NCBI GenBank assembly: GCA_025925615.1
Contig: JAICLN010000157.1
Location: 1-9,159 of the forward strand
Source: Actinomycetospora sp.
GTDB lineage: Bacteria > Actinomycetota > Actinomycetes > Mycobacteriales > Pseudonocardiaceae
Reading direction: 5' to 3'
DNA: 9,159 bases
Shown here: piece after piece, positions 5,207-9,159 of the stretch
Position numbering within the stretch: position 1 is the stretch's first letter
Layout: each line of letters opens with the position of its first letter
Program-made: the position numbers and the translations under genes
Notes under the pieces: generated by a model
The model's input: the letters and a program-made list of their open reading frames with translations, nothing else
The model's database searches: none
Told to the model about the DNA's origin: nothing

Positions 5207-6072
5207 ACGCCGAGCCGCTGCACGACGTCCACGACGGCGGGGTGGCGGTTCATGCTGATGTAGTGGATGTTCCCGACGCCCTCGTCGTACATCCGCTGCG
5301 AGAGCTCGACGCAGCAGTCGATGCCCGCCTCGCGGAAGCCCGCGGCGTCCTCGGTCAGCCGCTCGAGGCGCTCGGTCATCGCCTGCGGGAGCGCCGCGCC
5401 GGAGAAGTCCGCCCCGCGCTCCATCGCCTTCGGGTTCGTGATCGGCATGAGGCCCGGCATGATCGGGATCTCGCAGCCCGCGGCGGCGATCCGGTCACGC
5501 ATCCGGAGGAACTGCTCGGCGTCGTAGAACATCTGGGTGATCGCGAACTCCGCGCCCGCCTTCACCTTCTGCACGAAGAACCGGGTGTCGGAATCGTCGT
5601 CGACCGACCGCGGGTGCAGGTACGGGAACGCCGCCACGCCGACGCAGAACGTCCCGAGGCGCCGGACCATGTGCACCAGTTCCTCGGTGTACTGCAGGCC
5701 CGCGGGGTGCGGGACCCACTCGGCGTCCTTGTCGTTGGGCGGGTCGCCACGGATCGCGAGCACGTTGGAGATGCCGGCCTCGGCGTAGGAGCCGATCACG
5801 TGGCGTAGGTCCTCCATCGACGCGTCGACAGCGGTGAGGTGGGCCATCGCGGTCAGGGTGGTCTCGGTCGCGATCCGTCCGGTGGTGCGCACCGTCCGGT
5901 CGCGGCTCGACCCGCCCGCGCCGTAGGTCACCGAGACGAACGCCGGGTCCAAGGGCTCCAGCGACCGGATCGTGTTCCACAGGGTCTTCTCGCCCTCGTC
6001 GTTCTTGGGCGGGAAGAACTCCACCGAGAACGTCGGCGTCCCACGTCGGATGCGTTCCGTGACAGTGGCCAT
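5182..6072 (-). CDS. metF: Methylenetetrahydrofolate reductase
   Basis: This 296-residue TIM-barrel enzyme reduces 5,10-methylene-THF to 5-methyl-THF, the methyl donor for methionine synthesis, in the cytoplasm. The N-terminal FSVEFFPPK (15-23) carries the catalytic glutamate E18 (E28 in E. coli MetF). VSVTYGAGG is at 46-54, the FAD-contacting LAIRGD ends at D110, and FAITQMFYD (176-184) contains the substrate-binding Q180. The length matches bacterial flavin-dependent MetF, so it is a full catalytic domain without the eukaryotic regulatory domain. The ATG at 6072 was chosen because TATGGT ends 6 nt before it (leaderless); an upstream GTG at 6111 would add 13 residues. It diverges from the prenyl synthase gene with about 134 bp between starts. 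Confidence 0.93.
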   Translation of the reverse strand: MATVTERIRRGTPTFSVEFFPPKNDEGEKTLWNTIRSLEPLDPAFVSVTYGAGGSSRDRTVRTTGRIATETTLTAMAHLTAVDASMEDLRHVIGSYAEAGISNVLAIRGDPPNDKDAEWVPHPAGLQYTEELVHMVRRLGTFCVGVAAFPYLHPRSVDDDSDTRFFVQKVKAGAEFAITQMFYDAEQFLRMRDRIAAAGCEIPIMPGLMPITNPKAMERGADFSGAALPQAMTERLERLTEDAAGFREAGIDCCVELSQRMYDEGVGNIHYISMNRHPAVVDVVQRLGVAARPTAD

Positions 6073-6078
6073 CCGGTG

Positions 6079-6084
6079 ACCATA
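6079..6084 (-). promoter_or_regulatory. -10 hexamer of leaderless metF mRNA
   Basis: Minus-strand TATGGT, then CACCGG, then the ATG at 6072. The match to TANNNT and the 6-nt spacing, together with the absence of a Shine-Dalgarno sequence, indicate a leaderless transcript. I see no S-box or B12 riboswitch, and the leader would be too short to hold one. Confidence 0.55.
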
Positions 6085-6143
6085 CGTGGCCGCCACCTCG
6101 ACGGGGACCACTCGTGTGACGCCGCTCGCCCGGTTCGGTACTC

Positions 6144-6155
6144 GCCCGGCCGGGC
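6144..6155. promoter_or_regulatory. Palindrome at the -35 position of the carotenoid operon
   Basis: GCCCGGCCGGGC is a perfect 12-bp palindrome occupying the -35 position relative to TACCCT (6170-6175). CCGGGC is repeated at 6159-6164. It could be an operator, but GC-only palindromes are common in this genome. Confidence 0.3.
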
Positions 6156-6169
6156 AATCCGGGCGTGCC

Positions 6170-6175
6170 TACCCT
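6170..6175 (+). promoter_or_regulatory. -10 hexamer of the carotenoid operon
   Basis: TACCCT fits TANNNT. It would give a leader of about 25 nt containing the GAGAGGAG ribosome-binding site. No consensus -35 is present, which leaves room for an activator or an alternative sigma factor. Confidence 0.45.
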
Positions 6176-6193
6176 CTATTCGGCGGGTGCGGC

Positions 6194-6201
6194 GAGAGGA
6201 G
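6194..6201 (+). promoter_or_regulatory. Shine-Dalgarno sequence of the prenyl synthase gene
   Basis: GAGAGGAG lies 5 nt before the ATG at 6207. It decides that start over the in-frame GTG at 6165, which is upstream of the -10. Confidence 0.75.
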
Positions 6202-6206
6202 TACGG

Positions 6207-7352
6207 ATGACGGCGGGCCAGACGCTCGTGACCCCGGACGTTCCCCTGACCTGGGACGACCCCGACGACGTCCTCGCCACCGTCGACGCCGACCTCCCCG
6301 CCGCCGTCACCGACGCGCTGCGCGGGTTCCTCGACGTCCGCCGGGCGACCTGTGACTCCCTGGCACCGGAGTTCGTCGACGCGATCGACGACCTGGCCGA
6401 CCTCGCCCTCGGGGGAGGCAAGCGGTTGCGCCCCACCTTCGCGTGGTGGGGCTGGCGCGCCGCGGGCGGCCCCGCGGCGCCGGGATCCCCGCCGCCCGAC
6501 GTCGTCCTCGACGCGGTGGCGGCCCTGGAGCTGATCCAGGCCTGCGCCCTCGTGCACGACGACCTCATCGACGATTCGCTGCTGCGCCGCGGCCGGCCCA
6601 CCGTGCACGCGCGGTGGACCGCCCGGCACCACGAGCGCGGGTGGGCCGGCTCGTCCGAGCGCCTCGGCGCCGCCGTCGCGGTTCTGGTCGGCGACGTCGC
6701 GCTGGCCTGGGCCGACGACATGCTCCGGGCCGCGGGCCTCGACCCGGCGGCCCTCGAGCGGGCGACCCCGGTGTGGGAGGCGATGCGCACCGAACTGCTC
6801 ACCGGGCAGTTCCTCGACGTCGTCGGGCACGCCACGGACCTCTCGACGCCCGAGGGCGTGCTGCGGATCAGCCGGTACAAGACCGCGGCCTACACCATCG
6901 AGCGCCCGCTGCACCTCGGTGCCGCGCTCGCCGGCGCCGACGACGACCTGGTCTCGGCCTACCGGCGCTTCGGCACCGACCTCGGCATCGCCTTCCAGCT
7001 GCGCGACGACCTGCTCGGGGTGTTCGGCGACCCGGCGGTCACCGGCAAGCCCGCGGGCGACGACCTGCGCGAGGGCAAGCGGACCCTGCTCGTGGCGCTG
7101 GCCCGCCAGCACCCCGACCAGGCCGCGGCCGCCCCGATCGAGCACGCCCTGGGCAAGCCCGACCTCACCGGGGACGACGTCCGGGCCGCCCGGGCCGCCC
7201 TCGAGGACCTCGGGGTGGTCGCCGACGTCGAGGAGCGGATCGAGGCGCTCACCACCTCGGCCCTCGGCGCCCTCGCCGGGGCCGACCTGGAACCGACGGC
7301 CCGCGAGCGGCTCGTCGCCCTGGCCACGGCCGCCGTCCAGCGGACCCGCTGA
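6207..7352 (+). CDS. Polyprenyl (geranylgeranyl) diphosphate synthase, CrtE/IdsA type
   Basis: This 381-residue all-helical prenyltransferase condenses isopentenyl diphosphate with allylic diphosphates. GGGKRLRP is at 69-76. The first aspartate-rich motif DDLID (118-122) in [21 protein letters not shown] binds the allylic substrate through magnesium. The second motif is the degenerate DDLLG (267-271) in [30 protein letters not shown], the usual form in actinobacterial IdsA-type enzymes. The residues 4 and 5 before the first motif are small (Ala, Cys), so the product is probably longer than C15. With crtI and crtB downstream, geranylgeranyl diphosphate is the likely product. It occupies the position of mycobacterial idsA2 (Rv2173) next to metF. 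The stop overlaps the crtI start (TGATG), indicating coupled translation. Confidence 0.9.
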   Translation: MTAGQTLVTPDVPLTWDDPDDVLATVDADLPAAVTDALRGFLDVRRATCDSLAPEFVDAIDDLADLALGGGKRLRPTFAWWGWRAAGGPAAPGSPPPDVVLDAVAALELIQACALVHDDLIDDSLLRRGRPTVHARWTARHHERGWAGSSERLGAAVAVLVGDVALAWADDMLRAAGLDPAALERATPVWEAMRTELLTGQFLDVVGHATDLSTPEGVLRISRYKTAAYTIERPLHLGAALAGADDDLVSAYRRFGTDLGIAFQLRDDLLGVFGDPAVTGKPAGDDLREGKRTLLVALARQHPDQAAAAPIEHALGKPDLTGDDVRAARAALEDLGVVADVEERIEALTTSALGALAGADLEPTARERLVALATAAVQRTR

Positions 7353-8974
7353 TGGGCGCGCTCCGCCGGTCCGCCGGGTCGCGCCGCACCGTCGGACCGT
7401 CACGGCACGTGGTCGTCGTCGGGGCGGGCCTCGCGGGCCTGACCGCCGCGCTGCACCTGCGCGGGGCGGGGTGCGAGGTCACCGTGGTGGACCGCGAGCC
7501 GTTCCCCGGCGGGCGGGCCGGACGCATGGACCTCCCTGGGCTCGATCTCCCTGGGAAGGGGCAGCACGCCGAGAGGGGCTTCCGGCTGGACACCGGGCCC
7601 ACCGTCCTGACGATGCCGGACCTCCTCGAGGCGCCCCTGGCCGCCGTCGGGGAGAAGCTCGGCGACCGGCTCGACCTCGTCCGGCTCGACCCCGCCTACC
7701 ACGCGCGCTTCGCCGACGGCTCCGCGATCGACGTCCACACCGACGCCGACGCCATGGAGCAGGAGGTCCGGGAGAAGGTCTCGGCGCGCGATGCCGCGGG
7801 CTACCGTCGGCTGCGCGACTGGCTGGGCGAGCTCTACCGGGTGCAGATGGCGACGTTCATCGACGCCAACTTCGACTCCCCGCTCGACGTCCTTTCCCCC
7901 GACCTGGCCCGTCTCGGCGTCCTCGGCGGCTTCGGCCGGCTGGGACCGCGCATCGGGAGGTTCGTCGAGGACGAGCGCCTGCGCCGGATCTTCTCCTTCC
8001 AGGCGCTCTACGCCGGGGTCCCCCCGGCCCGCGCCCTCGCCGCCTACGCGGTGATCGCCTACATGGACACGATCGCGGGCGTCTATTTCCCGCGGGCCCA
8101 CGACGGCGGGGGTGGCGGGGTCCGGGCGCTCCCGCAGGCCTACGCCGACGCCGCCGCCGACGCCGGGGTGGCGCTGCGCCTCGGCGTCGAGGTCACCGAG
8201 CTGGAGCGGCGCGGGAGCCGGGTCACCGCGGTCGTCACTCGCCCCTCGGGGGTCGAGCTCCCCGGTCGGCGTGCTCGCCTGAATGCGTCGTCTTCCGGCG
8301 ACCAGCGGATTCCGGCCGACGCGGTCGTCATGACCCCGGACCTGCCCATCGTGCACCGCCTGCTCGGGCGCACGCCCCGGCGGGGGATGCCGCTGCGCTG
8401 GTCGCCGTCGGCGTTCGTGGTGCACCTCGGCCTGGACCGCCCGCAGCCCGCCCTCGGACACCACACGATCTCGTTCGGCGACGCCTGGGCGTCCACGTTC
8501 GACGAGATCATCACCGACGGCCGGCTGATGAGCGACCCGTCGCTGCTGGTCACCCGACCGACGGCGACCGACCCCACGCTGGCCCCGCCCGGCGGCGACT
8601 ACGTCTCGGTGCTCGCCCCGTGCCCCAACCTCGACCGCGCCCCGGACCTCGACTGGGACCGCATCGCCCCGCGCTATCGCGACGAGCTGCTCGGCGTCCT
8701 CGCGGGCCGCGGGATCGAGTTGGACCCGTCCGCGGTCGTCGCCGAGCACCGCATCTCCCCCGCCGACTGGGGTCGCCTCGGCATGGCCGCCGGCACACCC
8801 TTCTCGGCGGCGCACACGTTCGCCCAGACCGGCCCGTTCCGTTCCGGCAACCTCCCGCGCGGCATCGAGAACGTCGTGCTCGCCGGGTGCGGGACGACAC
8901 CCGGCGTCGGGGTCCCGACGGTCGTCGTGTCCGGCAAGCTCGCGGCGCAGCGCATCGTCGGGGACGCCGCGTGA
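7352..8974 (+). CDS. crtI: Phytoene desaturase (CrtI family)
   Basis: This 540-residue FAD-dependent enzyme introduces double bonds into phytoene. The N-terminal dinucleotide-binding fold [18 protein letters not shown] has GxGxxG at 24-29, acidic D48 and GGRAGR at 53-58, followed by [11 protein letters not shown] at 80-90. [22 protein letters not shown] and the C-terminal [35 protein letters not shown] are conserved CrtI features, the last being the FAD/carotenoid-binding signature. It is somewhat longer than the usual 490-510 residues. Two extra stretches (about 64-75 and 302-319) use codons rare in the neighbouring genes. The ATG overlaps the prenyl synthase stop by one base, and its TGA overlaps the crtB GTG. 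The product (number of desaturations) cannot be read from sequence; the related CrtN, CrtD and CrtO types are less likely in this context. Confidence 0.93.
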   Translation: MGALRRSAGSRRTVGPSRHVVVVGAGLAGLTAALHLRGAGCEVTVVDREPFPGGRAGRMDLPGLDLPGKGQHAERGFRLDTGPTVLTMPDLLEAPLAAVGEKLGDRLDLVRLDPAYHARFADGSAIDVHTDADAMEQEVREKVSARDAAGYRRLRDWLGELYRVQMATFIDANFDSPLDVLSPDLARLGVLGGFGRLGPRIGRFVEDERLRRIFSFQALYAGVPPARALAAYAVIAYMDTIAGVYFPRAHDGGGGGVRALPQAYADAAADAGVALRLGVEVTELERRGSRVTAVVTRPSGVELPGRRARLNASSSGDQRIPADAVVMTPDLPIVHRLLGRTPRRGMPLRWSPSAFVVHLGLDRPQPALGHHTISFGDAWASTFDEIITDGRLMSDPSLLVTRPTATDPTLAPPGGDYVSVLAPCPNLDRAPDLDWDRIAPRYRDELLGVLAGRGIELDPSAVVAEHRISPADWGRLGMAAGTPFSAAHTFAQTGPFRSGNLPRGIENVVLAGCGTTPGVGVPTVVVSGKLAAQRIVGDAA

Positions 8975-9159
8975 CCACCGGGGTCGCGCCTCCGAAGGGA
9001 GCCGCCGGCGAGCTCGACGCCGCCGGGATCACGACCCCGGAGCTGCGCGGCGCCTACGCCCGGTGCCGGGCGCTCAACGCCGCCCACGGACGCACCTACT
9101 TCCTCGCCACGCGGCTGCTCACCCCCGCGCAGCGCCCGGCCATCCACGCGCTCTACGGC
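8971..9159 (+). CDS. crtB: Phytoene synthase, N-terminal part (runs off the window)
   Basis: The first 63 residues are present, and the frame is open at the window end. After a variable N-terminus (1-27) the sequence [23 protein letters not shown] (28-50) and PAIHALYG (56-63) match the opening helices of squalene/phytoene synthases, where [12 protein letters not shown] is highly conserved. The enzyme condenses two geranylgeranyl diphosphates to phytoene, the substrate of the preceding CrtI. The aspartate-rich catalytic motifs lie beyond the window. The GTG start overlaps the crtI TGA as GTGA, so translation is probably coupled. Confidence 0.9.
   Translation, partial: MTTGVAPPKGAAGELDAAGITTPELRGAYARCRALNAAHGRTYFLATRLLTPAQRPAIHALYG

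Noticed and set aside
6443..7351. N-terminal extension of crtI through the prenyl synthase frame
   Set aside because: The extra 303 residues are Arg/Ala/Gly-rich frame-shifted prenyl synthase sequence. The ATG at 7352 sits at the TGATG overlap just before the CrtI Rossmann fold.
5928..7403. A 491-codon minus-strand frame across metF and the prenyl synthase
   Set aside because: It is antisense to the well-supported prenyl synthase and has low-complexity composition without motifs.
7400..8815. A 471-codon minus-strand frame opposite crtI
   Set aside because: It is a complementary-strand shadow of crtI, with no recognisable domain.
1..9159. CRISPR arrays, tRNA/rRNA genes, insertion sequences, attachment sites
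   Set aside because: I found no regularly spaced repeats, cloverleaf-like sequences, transposase motifs or flanking terminal repeats.

Overview
This is a chromosomal segment of a very GC-rich actinobacterium. Codon third positions are almost all G or C, GTG starts are frequent, several mRNAs look leaderless, and there is an actinobacterial-type LexA box. The gene order (DUF3040 protein, GNAT enzyme, LppM-like lipoprotein, MetF, polyprenyl diphosphate synthase) follows, from memory, the Mycobacterium tuberculosis stretch Rv2169c-Rv2173, which lies beside the mraZ end of the cell-wall/division cluster. The added carotenoid genes and the SAV_6107-type HEPN protein suggest a Pseudonocardiales member. 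That placement is an inference.

Layout. 1-94: a strong hairpin closing the DUF3040 transcript. 95-496 (-): DUF3040 membrane protein. 497-726: no gene. 727-1509 (-) and 1568-2419 (+): a CmoM/SmtA-like methyltransferase and an orphan ParA-type ATPase, diverging from adjacent leaderless promoters. 2426-2992 and 3016-3306 (-): an operon of a DUF6504 protein followed by a SAV_6107-type HEPN protein, convergent with parA. 3307-3614: a regulatory region holding a perfect LexA box, a large inverted repeat and a possible leader peptide. 3615-4331 (+): GNAT acetyltransferase. 4436-5167 (+): LppM-like lipoprotein. 5182-6072 (-): methylenetetrahydrofolate reductase, convergent with the lipoprotein gene across a hairpin. 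6207-9159 (+): polyprenyl (probably geranylgeranyl) diphosphate synthase, phytoene desaturase and the start of phytoene synthase, with overlapping stop and start codons.

How the genes work together. The last three genes form a carotenoid operon: a prenyl diphosphate synthase supplies C20 precursor, CrtB condenses it to phytoene and CrtI desaturates it. MetF supplies 5-methyl-THF for methionine synthesis. The DUF6504-HEPN pair lies downstream of a perfect TCGAAC-N4-GTTCGA palindrome, so it may be induced by DNA damage. Its function is unknown, and it is the best candidate here for an undescribed system. Five or six genes share one start architecture: a -10-like hexamer exactly 6 nt before the initiation codon. 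This marks them as leaderless and fixes several start codons.
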